From assembly GCA_024703915.1 (NCBI GenBank), contig CP087969.1, forward strand, positions 3,162,001-3,226,000: 64,000 nt of DNA. Reading direction: 5' to 3'. The stretch comes from Massilia sp. H-1 (GTDB lineage: Bacteria; Pseudomonadota; Gammaproteobacteria; Burkholderiales; Burkholderiaceae_D). Positions 10,479 through 20,544 of this stretch are shown here, piece by piece (position 1 is the first letter of the stretch; every line of letters starts with the position of its first letter). A model generated the notes under the pieces. It made no database searches and had not been told where the DNA came from. It saw nothing but the letters and a program-made list of their open reading frames with translations. The position numbers and the translations under genes are program-made.

Positions 10479-11565
10479 ATGAAGCTCAGCCGCGCAGCCA
10501 AGCAAGTGTTACTGGTGCTCGCGGCGGCCGCCATGCTGGCCAGTTGTACCAGCCTGAATTACTACGCCCAGGCCGCGCAGGGCCAGTTGTCGCTGCTGGG
10601 CGATGCCCGTCCCATCGAGGAATGGCTGAGCGACGAACATACCGACGCCAAGCTCAAGCTGCGCCTGGCCACCGCGCGCCAGATCCGCAGCTTCGCGGTC
10701 CAGTCGCTGGCGCTGCCCGACAACAAAAGCTACCGCAACTACGCTGCCCTCAAGCGCCCCTTTGTTCTGTGGAATGTGGTGGCCGCGCCCGAACTGTCGC
10801 TCAAGCCGGTCCAGTGGTGCTTCCCGGTGGCTAAGCTGCGTCAATTACAAGGGGTATTACAGCAAGGACGAGGCGATGGCCTTTGCCCGTTCCCTGCGCG
10901 AAGAGGGCATGGACGTGCAGATCGGGGGCGTGCTTAGGCCTACTCCACGCTGGGCTGGTTCAACGATCCGCTGCTGTCGACCTTCATCAATTATCCCGAC
11001 GCCGAACTGGCGCGCCTGCTGTTCCACGAGCTGTCGCACCAGGTCGTGTACGTGCAGGGCGATTCCCAGTTCAACGAATCGTTCGCCAGCGCGGTGGAAG
11101 AGGCTTAGCGTCGAACGCTGGCTGGCCGAGTTCGGCAATCCGCAGATGCATGAAAATTTCCTGCGCTTTTCCGCGCGAAGCAGCAATTCCTGGCACTCTT
11201 GCTCGGATGCCGCAATGATCTTGAACAAGTTTATGCGTCACGGATAAGCGATGCCGAGAAACGCGCCGCCAAGGCGCGCCTGTTCGGCAAGCTGCAGAAC
11301 GATTACCAGGCGCTCAAAGCGAGCTGGGGCGGCTACATGCCACTACGACCGTTTCTTCGCCGAGCCGCTCTCGAATGCCCACCTGGCGGCAGTGGCCACC
11401 TATAACGATTTCATTCCCGCCTTCCGCGCTGCTGGCGCGAGAAAAAGTTTCCCCAAGTTTTATGCCGCGGCGCGCGCCCTCGCCGAGCTCGACAAGGACG
11501 AACGTCACCGCCGCCTGAAGGAACTGGCTGCCACCACCGCTGTTGTTGCCGGGACGCATCAATGA
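10479..11565 (+). CDS. Lipoprotein zinc aminopeptidase (PF10023-type putative aminopeptidase)
   Basis: About 358 residues. The lipoprotein signal MKLSRAAKQVLLVLAAAAML is followed by the lipobox LASC, so the mature protein is membrane-anchored. The zinc motif HELSHQVVY (HExxH) sits two-thirds along, followed by FNESFASAVEEAGVERWL, where the Glu is the likely third ligand (frame restored at 11103). The upstream block ELSLKPVQWCFPVAGCVNYKGYY is typical of this family. Starts 11 bases after the oxidoreductase stop with AAGGAGCATC as ribosome site, so the two may be coexpressed. Breaks at 10834, 10934, 11103, about 11190, 11340 and 11440. The protease is predicted, not demonstrated, for this family. 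Confidence 0.85.
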
Positions 11566-11744
11566 CATTCCGATAGAGCCCTTGCTCAAATACCAGCAAA
11601 ACCTCTTGCATCCCGCGCCGCTGCCCGATAGCATCACAAGAGGTGTTATAAAGCGCACGCTCGGTCTTTTTGGTGCGAAAAATAAATACTGACTGGCATG
11701 TGCCGGATCCAATAACGATAATGACTAGAGACAGAGGGCACACG

Positions 11745-13434
11745 ATGGACAAAATTTGGCTGAAATCGTATCCACCCAACATGCCGATGGAGATCAATCC
11801 CGACCAGTACGGATCACTCGTCCAGCTGCTGGAAGAGTCATTCACGAAATTCGCAGACCGTAACGCCTACGTTTGCATGGACAAGTTCCTGACCTATAAG
11901 GAACTTGATACCTACTCGAAGCAGATGGCAGCCTGGCTGCAAAGCCGCGGCCTGAAAAAGGCGCCCGCGTCGCCGTCATGATGCCCAACGTGCTGCAGTA
12001 CCCGATCGCGATCGCCGCGATCCTGCGGGGCCGCTTCACCGTCGTCAATGTCAATCCCCTGTAGGCCCCCCGCGCGAACTCGAACACCAGCTCAACGATT
12101 CGGGCAGCGAAGCGATCATCGTGCTTGAAAACTTCGCCACCACGCTCGAGCAGGTGCTGAGCAAGACCGGCGTCAAGCACATCGTCGTGGCCAACATGGG
12201 CGAGATGCTGGGCGGCCTGAAAGGCGTGATCGTCAATTTCGTGGTCCGCAACGTCAAGAAAATGGTGCCGCCGTTCTCGCTGCCGAACGCGGTCCGCTTC
12301 AAGGATGTGCTGGCCATGGGCACGCGCATGACCTTCACCCCGGTCAAGGCCAGCTCCAGCGACGTCGCCTTCCTCCAGTACACGGGCGGCACCACGGGCG
12401 TGTCGAAGGGCGCGACCCTGACCCACCGCAACGTGATCGCCAACGTGCTGCAAAGCGAAGCCTGGTCGATGCTTAAGCCATGCAGCAGGAGCCGCATGTC
12501 GAGCAGATCACGATCGTGTGCGCACTGCCGCTGTATCACATCTTCGCGCTGACCGCCTGCGCCATGTGGGGCACCCGCGTAGGCGCCCTGAATATCCTGA
12601 TCCCGAACCCGCGCGACATCGGCGGCTTCATCAAGGAACTGGCCAAGTACAAGATCAACATGCTGCTTAGCCGTGAACACGCTGTACAACGCGCTGCTCA
12701 ACCACCCGGACATCGGCAGCGTCGACTTTTCCGCGCTCAAGATTTCCAACGGCGGCGGCATGGCCGTGCAGCAGGCCGTCAACGACAAGTGGAAAGCGCG
12801 CACCGGCACCTGCATCATCGAAGGCTACGGCCTGTCCGAAACTTCGCCTGTGGCGACCTGCAACCGCGCCGACCTGACCGAATTCTCGGGCACCATCGGC
12901 CTGCCGGTACCGTCGACCGACATCGCGATCCTCGACGACGACGGCAATCCGGTCGCGCTGGGCAGAATCGGGCGAGATCGCCATTCGCGGCCCGCAGGTC
13001 ATGGCTTAAGCTACTGGAACCGTCCGGACGAAACGGCCAAGGTCATGACGCCGGACGGCTTCTTCAAGTCGGGCGACGTCGGCATCATGGACGCCAACGG
13101 CTACGTCAAGATCGTCGACCGCAAGAAGGACATGATCCTGGTCTCGGGCTTTAACGTTTATCCGAACGAACTGGAAGGCGTGATCGCGCTGCATCCGGGC
13201 GTACTGGAATGCGCCGTGATCGGCGTGCCGGACGAGCACTCGGGCGAAGCCGTCAAGGTCTTCGTCGTGCGCAAGGACCCGAACCTGACCACCGAGCAGC
13301 TGATGGACTACTGCAAGCAGCAGTTCACCGGCTACAAGAAACCGAAGTACATCGAATTCCGCAGCGAACTGCCGAAGACCAACGTCGGCAAGATCCTGCG
13401 TCGCGTACTGCGGGACGAAAAGAAAGCGGCCTGA
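11745..13434 (+). CDS. fadD: Long-chain fatty-acid--CoA ligase (first of two)
   Basis: About 561 residues, an ATP- and CoA-dependent acyl-activating enzyme of beta-oxidation acting at the inner membrane. Visible motifs are the P-loop-like [12 protein letters not shown], the linker [34 protein letters not shown] (restored at 12665), QVMAGYWNRPDE (restored at 13005), [10 protein letters not shown], the hinge [18 protein letters not shown] and the C-terminal lysine region [11 protein letters not shown]. The start [10 protein letters not shown] is shared with the following paralogue. Breaks at 11960, 12030, 12060, 12471, 12665, 12970 and 13005. It is followed after a stem-loop by a second fadD, so both are likely transcribed together. 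Confidence 0.95.
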
Positions 13435-13448
13435 CGGGCCCGGACCAG

Positions 13449-13474
13449 CAGGCCGCCTTTTGCCGGGCGGCCTG
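13449..13474 (+). terminator. Stem-loop between tandem fadD genes
   Basis: CAGGCCGCC, an eight-base loop, GGCGGCCTG: a perfect 9-base stem directly after the first fadD. There is no U-tract, so it more likely attenuates or stabilises the message end than fully terminates. Confidence 0.4.
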
Positions 13475-13512
13475 TTGCGTCTACATGAATATAACAACTA
13501 GCGAGGGACATG

Positions 13513-15195
13513 ATGGATAAGTTTTGGCTGAAGTCGTATCAAGAAGGCGTACCTGCGGAGATCGATATTACGCAGTACCGGTCGCTGACCCAGCTGCTTG
13601 AAGAAGCATTCAAGAAGTATTCCGACCGCAAGGCCTACGCCTGCATGGACAAGTCCATCACCTACGGCGAGCTCGATACGATGTCGGCCCAGATGGGCGC
13701 CTGGCTCCAGTCGCGCGGCATGAAGCAGGGCGCGCGTGGCCATCATGATGCCGAACATTCTGCAATATCCGGTCGCCATGGCCGCCGTGATGCGGGCTTA
13801 AGCTTCGTGGTCGTCAACGTCAATCCGCTGTACACCCCGCGCGAACTGCAGCACCAGCTGACCGACTCCGGCGCCGAAGCGATCATCGTGCTCGAGAACT
13901 TCGCGACCACGGTTGAACAGGTCCTGCCGAAGACCCAGGTCAAGCACGTCATCGTGGCCAACATGGGCGACCTGCTGGGCTTCGTCAAGGGAACCATCGT
14001 CAACCTGGTGGTCCGCAAGGTCAAGAAAATGGTGCCGGAATTCTCGCTGCCGAATGCCACCGCCTTCAACAAGGTCCTGGCCGAAGGCACGCGCATGACG
14101 CTCAAGCCGGTCAAGCTTGGTCACGACGACATCGCCTTCCTGCAGTACACGGGCGGCACCACGGGCGTATCGAAGGGCGCGGTTCTGCTGCACCGTAACG
14201 TGATCGCCAACGTGCTGCAGAACGAAGCCTGGCTGCAGCCGACCCTGAACACGCTGCCGAAGAACGAGCAGCTGGTCTTCATCTGCGCGCTGCCGCTGTA
14301 TCACATCTATTCGCTGACCGTGTGCGTTGATGGCCACCCGCCTGGGCGGCATGAACGTGCTGATCCCGAACCCGCGCGATATCCCGGGCTTCGTCAAGGA
14401 GATGGGCAAGTACAGGGTCAATATCTTCCCGGCCGTGAACACGCTGTACAACGGCCTGATGAACAATCCGGACTTCGCCAAGGTCGATTTCTCGGGCCTG
14501 AAGATCTGCAACGGCGGCGGCATGTCGGTGCAGCAGGCAGTGGCAGACAAGTGGCTCAAGCTGACCGGCACCCCGATCATCGAAGGCTACGGCCTGTCCG
14601 AGACGTCCCCGGTCGCGACTGCGAACCGCTGCGACATCAAGGAATTCACCGGCATGATCGGCCTGCCGTATCCGTCCACCGAAATCCGCATCCTCGATGA
14701 CGACGGCAAGGAAGTGCCGCTCGGCGAGCGCGGTGAAATCGCGATCCGCGGCCCGCAAGTCATGGCTAGAGCTACTGGCAGCGCGACGACGAGACCGCCA
14801 AGTCGATCACGGCGGACGGCTTCTTCAAGACCGGCGACGTCGGCATCATGGACGAACGCGGCTACACCAAGATCGTGGACCGCAAGAAGGACATGATCCT
14901 GGTGTCCGGCTTTAACGTCTACCCGAACGAAATCGAAGCGGTGATCTCGGCCCACCCAGGCGTGCTCGAATGCGCCTGCGTCGGCGTACCGGACAAAAAT
15001 TCGGGCGAGGCAGTCAAGCTGTTCGTGGTCAAGCGCGACCAGAACCTGACCGCGGAAGACCTGCAGGAATACTGCAAGGTTGAGCTGACCGGGTACAAGA
15101 AGCCGAAGTACATCGAGTTCCGCACCGATCTGCCGAAGACCAACGTCGGCAAGATCCTGCGCCGCGAGCTGCGCGACGAAAAACAGGCCGCGTAA
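13513..15195 (+). CDS. fadD: Long-chain fatty-acid--CoA ligase (second of two)
   Basis: About 560 residues, closely similar throughout to the preceding ligase. It carries the same adenylation motifs [70 protein letters not shown] and [23 protein letters not shown] 13513 is preferred over ATG 13510 because it sits six bases after GAGG and aligns with the paralogue start MDKxW. Breaks at 13735, 13797 (restores [11 protein letters not shown]), about 14327 and 14764 (restores MAGYW). Retention of two similar ligases suggests different chain-length preference or dosage; that is inference. Confidence 0.95.
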
Positions 15196-15231
15196 AAAAC
15201 AAGTGCCGCCCCCGCGCATGCGGGGGTGGCA
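15194..15231 (-). terminator. Rho-independent terminator of the PhoD gene
   Basis: On the minus strand, TGCCACCCCCGC, loop ATGC, GCGGGGGCGGCA (a 12-base stem with one mismatch), then CTTG and a six-T run. It begins at the stop codon of the phosphatase and lies between convergent genes, so it may also slow transcription from fadD. Confidence 0.75.
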
Positions 15232-16776
15232 TTACCCCCGCTTCGCTCCCGCCACCCCATCTTCCACCACGAACGACGCCAGCGTCGTCGCCGCCGACTT
15301 CGGGTCGCGCACATCGTCCAGCCCCACGAACAGGGTCGACGTTTTCTCCGGCCTCACTTCCATCAGCATGAAACCGCGCTTGTCGCTGCGGCCGTACTTC
15401 ACGTGCGGATTCATGTCTACATACTGCTGCGTGCGCGCCTGCGGGCGCGAGCTCGATGTCACGGACGTGCCGCAAAACTCGGTCGCGATCACCGGATTGC
15501 GGCTTGATGAGGGCCGGTCGAAATCATGTTGCAGGTCGCTCGCGTAAAACGTGTGCACGTCACCGGCCAGCACGACCGGATTGGCCGCCCGGCTGGCGCC
15601 AAGCTCCTTGAACAGGCGTGCGCGCGCCGCAGGATAGCCGTCCCACCCGTCGTTCCAGAATCGTCCCGCACCAGGTTGCGTGACCGGCAGCTGGCTCGAT
15701 TGCGCCATCGGCGTTTGCTGCGCCAGAAAATTCCAGCGCGCGGATGAATGCAGGCCCTCGGCCAGCCACGCCTCCTGCGCCGCGCCCAGCATGCTGCGGC
15801 GCGGATCGGCCAGCTCCTTGCAGGCGCGCGTGATCGAGCTGGACCCGCCGCGCTGGCTGGGCGCGCAGGCATGCATGGCGCGGTACTGCCGGTCGTCCAG
15901 CACGTGAAAGCGCGCCAGCCTGCCCCAGTCGTAGCGCTGGTAGATGCGCATTTCGCCAAAGGCGTTCGGACGCGGCACCGAGAGCCGCACCGGCATGTGT
16001 TCGTAGAACGCCTGGTAAGCCGCCGCCCGGCGCGCAGCGAAGTCCGGCGCGCGCCGCTCGTCGCTGTCGCGCGCGTAATCGTTGGCCACCTCGTGGTCGT
16101 CCCAGGTCACGATCCATGGCGCGGCCAGGTGCGCGGCCTGCAGGTCCGGATCGGTCTTGTACTGTGCATAGCGGGCGCGGTACTCGGCCAGCGTGAACGA
16201 CTCGTCCACGCGCTGGGCGCGCGCCGGGTGGCGCAGGCTGTACGGGCCCCACTCATAAATGTAGTCACCCAGGAAGGCGACCAGGTCGGGCGCCGCGGCG
16301 GCAATGTGGCGGTGCGCCGCATAGCTGCCGAACTCCCAGTGCTGGCACGATGCGACGGCCAGCTTGAGCAGGGCCTAAGCATGCTGTCGGGCGCCGGCGC
16401 CGTGCGGGTACGCCCGACCGGGCTGACCGCGCCGCCCAGCATGAAGCGGTACCAGTACCAGCGGTCCGGCTCCAGCCCCTGCACGTCGACGTGGACGCTG
16501 TGCGCCAGATCCGGCTGCGCGGTGGCGGTGCCCTTCGCCGCAAGGCGTGCAGAACTGGGCGTCGTGCGCGACTTCCCAGCGCACGCTGAGCGCCAGCGCG
16601 CCGCTCGATCGTGGGTTGAGAGGATCGGGCAGGATGCGGGTCCACAGCACCACCGAATCGGACAGCGGGGACCCGGAAGCGACGCCCAGGCTGAAAGGAT
16701 AGGTGGCAGGCAGCGCGCCTGCTGGCGCTGCTGCGCAGAGCGCGCCCGCGCCGAGCAGGAAGACGCGGCGCTGCAT
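15232..16776 (-). CDS. phoD: PhoD-family alkaline phosphatase/phosphodiesterase
   Basis: About 514 residues, exported phosphoesterase releasing phosphate from mono- or diesters outside the cytoplasm. The N-terminus [21 protein letters not shown] has the twin-arginine look of PhoD exports. Then come the N-terminal Ig-like domain ([21 protein letters not shown]), the [13 protein letters not shown] block (restored at 16376), [37 protein letters not shown] and [13 protein letters not shown]; the last four hold metal ligands. Breaks near 16540, 16376 and 16265. Its start lies six bases from the stop of the thioesterase upstream, so the two form one minus-strand unit. No Pho box could be confirmed. 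Confidence 0.88.
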
Positions 16777-16782
16777 GCGTGC

Positions 16783-17225
16783 TTAGCCCGAGACGAGCGA
16801 CTCGAGCGGCGGCAGCTGGCGCGGCTTGCGGTCCGGGCCCGTGGCCACGTAGGTCAGTGTGGCCTCGGTGACCTTGACGGTGTCGGCCTGCAGGCGGTTG
16901 CGCTCGGCGTACACCTCGACGTACACCGTGATCGACGTGTTGCCGACCTTGACGACATCGGCGTAGAAGGACAGCAGGTCGCCCACGAAAACAGGATTCT
17001 TGAAGACGAAGGAGTTGACCACGATGGTGGCGACGCGGCCGTTGGCGCGGCGCGTGGCTTAGGCAGGGAGCGATGATGTCGACCTGGGCCATGATCCAGC
17101 CGCCGAACACGTCGCCGTAGACATTGGCGTCGGCTTGGCGCGGGCATCACCCTCAGTTGCGGCATCTTGCCGATGGGGAGGGCGGCATTGACCGGGGTAG
17201 GGTGAAGGTTTTCTGGGGTGGTCAT
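16783..17225 (-). CDS. Acyl-CoA thioesterase, YciA-type hot-dog fold
   Basis: About 147 residues. Hydrolyses acyl-CoA to free acid and CoA in the cytoplasm. The catalytic-region motif [17 protein letters not shown] corresponds to the GD(I/V)FGGW signature of YciA-type thioesterases. It is followed by [28 protein letters not shown] and a C-terminal strand [22 protein letters not shown]. Breaks lie near 17140 and 17057; the second, when restored, gives [13 protein letters not shown]. The stop codon at 16783 is itself inside a GGCTAAGC word, so the C-terminus could be a few residues longer. Head-to-head with the ABC exporter gene. Confidence 0.85.
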
Positions 17226-17287
17226 CTTGAAATTCTCATGAAGGGCTACAATTACCCAGATTGAATCACAAATCCCGGACCTCTGCC

Positions 17288-19126
17288 ATGCGACGACACC
17301 CGAACAGCCCGCCCGCCCCGGAGACCGACCCGAAAGCGGTCGTGCGCAGCGACTGGGCCGTGATCAAAACCTTATTTCCCTACCTGTGGGTATATAAATG
17401 GCGGGTGATGGCGGCCATGGCCGCCCTGATCGGCGCCAAGCTGGCCAACGTCGGCGTGCCGGTCGTGCTCAAGAAGCTGATCGACCAGCTGGCAATCGAT
17501 CCGTCCAATCCCAAGGCGCTGCTGGTGCTGCCGCTGGGCGCGCTGGTGGCCTATGGCCTGCTGCGCCTGTCGACCACGGTGTTTACCGAGCTGCGTGAAT
17601 TCCTGTTCTCGCGCGTGACGCAGCGCGCGGTGCGCACCATCGCCCTGCGCGTGTTTCGCCACCTGCACGCGCTGTCGCTGCGCTTTCATCTGAACCGCCA
17701 GACCGGCGGCATGACGCGCGATATCGAGCGCGGCACGCGCGGCGTCAGCTCGCTGATCTCGTTCACGCTGTTTAACATTCTGCCGACGCTGGTCGAAATC
17801 ACGTTGGTGCTGGGCTACCTGATCACGCACTACGACATCTGGTTCTCCGCCATCACGGGCGTGGCGCTGGTCAGCTACATCGTGTTCACGGTGATGGTGA
17901 CGGACTGGCGCACCCACTTCCGGCGCACGATGAACGACCTCGATTCCAAGGCCAACACCAAGGCCATCGATTCGCTGATCAACTACGAGACCGTCAAATA
18001 CTTCGGCAACGAGGACTACGAGGCCAACCGCTACGACCAGGGCCTCAAGAGCTACGAGAACGCCGCCGTGCGTTCTGCAGACCTCGCTGTCGCTGCTCAA
18101 CACCGGGCAGTCGTTGATCATCGCCACCGCCGTCACGTTGATCCTGTGGCGCGCGACCGAGGGCGTGATCGCCGGGACCATGACGCTGGGCGACCTGGTG
18201 CTGGTCAACGCCTTCATGATTCAGCTCTACATTCCGCTCAACTTCCTGGGCGTGATCTACCGCGAGATCAAGCAAAGCCTGGCCGACATGGAGCGCCTGT
18301 TCTCGCTGCTGGACCAGAACCGCGAAGTGGCCGACGACGCCGATGCGAAAGAGCTGGTGACCCATGGCGCCAAGGTCGCCTTCAGCCACGTCGAATTCAG
18401 TTACGAGACCAAGCGCCAGATCCTGTTCGACGTCGACTTCACCATACCGGCCGGTACCACCACGGCGGTGGTGGGCCACAGCGGATCGGGCAAGTCGACC
18501 TTGTCACGCCTGCTGTTCCGCTTTTACGACGTCAACAGCGGCGGCATCAGCATCGACGGCCAGGACTTGCGCAAGCTGACCCAGGAATCGCTGCGCCGCG
18601 CGATCGGCATCGTGCCGCAGGATACGGTGCTGTTCAACGATACGATCGAGTACAACATCGCTTACGGCAAGCCGGGCGCCTCGCACGACGATATCGTGGC
18701 CGCCGCGCGGCATCGATCCACGATTTCATCGAGAGCCTGCCGGACGGGTACCAGACCATGGTCGGCGAGCGCGGCCTGAAGCTGTCGGGCGGCGAAAAGC
18801 AGCGGGTGGCGATCGCGCGTACGCTGCTCAAGGACCCGGCGATTCTGATCTTCGACGAAGCCACATCGGCGCTCGACTCCAAGGCGGAGCAGGCGATTCA
18901 GGCCCAGCTCAAGGAGATCGCCAAGAACCGCACCACGCTGGTGATCGCGCACCGTCTGTCGACGGTGGCCGACGCCCAGCAGATCCTGGTGCTCGACCAT
19001 GGCCGCATCGTCGAACGCGGCACGCACCAGGCGCTGCTGGCGGCCAATGGCCTGTATGCGCAGATGTGGGAACGGCAGCAGGCACGCAAGGACGAGGAGC
19101 TGGCCTCGCCCGTGCCGGTCGATTAA
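17288..19126 (+). CDS. Atm1/HMT1-family ABC exporter (fused permease and ATPase)
   Basis: About 612 residues, an inner-membrane half-transporter that works as a homodimer. Six transmembrane helices lie in the first 330 residues. The family-specific TM-domain blocks are [41 protein letters not shown] and [20 protein letters not shown], hallmarks of the mitochondrial Atm1-like group. The ATPase half has Walker [12 protein letters not shown]-loop [13 protein letters not shown], signature [13 protein letters not shown], Walker [13 protein letters not shown] and the switch His in IAHRLST. ATG 17288 is preferred; a TTG at 17261 would add nine residues. Breaks at 18075 and near 18705. Substrate is probably a glutathione-linked metal or sulfur compound, by family. 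Confidence 0.92.
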   Translation: MRRHPNSPPAPETDPKAVVRSDWAVIKTLFPYLWVYKWRVMAAMAALIGAKLANVGVPVVLKKLIDQLAIDPSNPKALLVLPLGALVAYGLLRLSTTVFTELREFLFSRVTQRAVRTIALRVFRHLHALSLRFHLNRQTGGMTRDIERGTRGVSSLISFTLFNILPTLVEITLVLGYLITHYDIWFSAITGVALVSYIVFTVMVTDWRTHFRRTMNDLDSKANTKAIDSLINYETVKYFGNEDYEANRYDQGLKSYENAAVRSADLAVAAQHRAVVDHRHRRHVDPVARDRGRDRRDHDAGRPGAGQRLHDSALHSAQLPGRDLPRDQAKPGRHGAPVLAAGPEPRSGRRRRCERAGDPWRQGRLQPRRIQLRDQAPDPVRRRLHHTGRYHHGGGGPQRIGQVDLVTPAVPLLRRQQRRHQHRRPGLAQADPGIAAPRDRHRAAGYGAVQRYDRVQHRLRQAGRLARRYRGRRAASIHDFIESLPDGYQTMVGERGLKLSGGEKQRVAIARTLLKDPAILIFDEATSALDSKAEQAIQAQLKEIAKNRTTLVIAHRLSTVADAQQILVLDHGRIVERGTHQALLAANGLYAQMWERQQARKDEELASPVPVD

Positions 19127-19142
19127 GTACGGCGGCGCGGAC

Positions 19143-20544
19143 TTACTCCGCGTCTTTCATCTGGCGCAGCAGGCGCCACGCCATGAACGCCAGCACGCCA
19201 ACGCCCAGCAGCAGCACCGACCACAGCGCGATGATGCGCAGGCGCGCCGCGCCATGGTCGTCTTCCAGCGCTTGCACGGTGCTGATCTGGGCCAGCTTGC
19301 CGGGTACGGCTTGCTCCAGCGCCTGCAGCTCCGCCGTTGAAAATCCGGGCGCCACCTGGGCCAGATCGCGCTGCACAGGCGCCGCGCCCGGACGGCCGAA
19401 ATGCAGCGTGTAGGGTGGCGCGCCGCTGGCCATGAACACCAGCGCTTCCGGCGCCCACGACAGCGTCATCTGCGGCCGCGCGCTGCTCTTTTCCACCGGC
19501 CGGACCACCCATGCCTGGGCATGCTGATCGTCGAGCGCCAGCGCGCCCGAAGTGCGCTGCTGCCCGTCCTGATTGATCTTGAAGAACGTCGCCTGGCGCT
19601 GCGGCGCAAAGGCGATGGTGCCGTCGGCGGGCCGCTTGACATGGCTGCCGATCAGGACCGGCATCACAATGTTCGGTTCGGTGAACGTCAGATTCATGCG
19701 GCGCACGGGAATCGCGATGCCTGCCTCGTACACGAGTTCTTCGGGAATGAGACCCTCGCGCGGCTGCAGGATCACGCTGTCGAGCGCGGGCAGCACTTCC
19801 CTTGATTCGGGGCGACTCGGCCACCACGCTGGTGAACTGCACCGGCTGTCCCTGGCGCCAGGACAATCGGGCGTAGCGGAAGCTGCGCGCGGCAAACTCC
19901 ATACGGCTGTTTTGGAGGACGTCGAGGTCATTGTTGCGGAACCGGCTCAGGCGCGCGAAGCCTAGCCGTCTCCCATTGCTGCAAATCGTCGCTCACTTCC
20001 AGCTGCACCTGTGCCTGATAGTTGTCCACGCCATCGGGCAGCGCGAAGACCAGGGCATTGACCTGCCTGTTCGGCGTTCCGGTGCTCTTTCCAAGATCGA
20101 GCACCAGCGTGCCGCCCGCTTCCTGGCGAAGCTGGCCGGACGCGCTGTGGCGGGTCGTGACCGAGGTGACCGAACCGTCGGTCGAGGTGCGAATTTCGAC
20201 ATCGTTCTGGATGTCGGCGCCATTGCCGGTCACCGGAACCGGGAACATCTTGACGGGGAATTGCGCGATCCGCGCCTGCACACGGGGCGCTTCGGCTGCA
20301 TGAAGGCATACGGCAGCATCTTGCCGTTCGTCGTCGAACAGGCGCAGGTCGCTCAGGGTCGCTGCTGCGCGAGTTCAGGTACACCTCTTTCGGAAGGCGC
20401 AGCTGAACGACCGCATTGCGCGGACCGACGGTGAGCGTCATGGCATGCGTGTAGTCGCCCGGCTTGTCGGCCGCGGCGACATGGGGGCCGCTGGCTGCAC
20501 GCGAGCAGCGCCAGTGCGGCCGTCAGGGATGTCGTTACTCTCAT
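19143..20544 (-). CDS. DUF3999 family protein
   Basis: About 465 residues. Signal peptide MRVTTSLTAALALLAC, a large extracytoplasmic beta-rich region (PRNAVVQLRLPKEVYLNSRSSD, VNALVFALPDGVDNYQAQVQLEVSDD, QFTSVVAES) and a single C-terminal transmembrane helix (LWSVLLLGVGVLAFMAWRLL) with a short basic tail. This topology matches DUF3999. Its ATG immediately follows the stop of the DUF2339 gene (TAAATG), so translation is probably coupled. Breaks near 20460, 20375, 20280, 19962 and 19810. Function is unknown; the tight pairing with DUF2339 implies a joint envelope role. Confidence 0.8.

Noticed and set aside
13449..13474. Strong intrinsic terminator separating the fadD genes
   Set aside because: The stem is perfect but no U-tract follows, so complete termination is unlikely; kept only as a low-confidence stem-loop.
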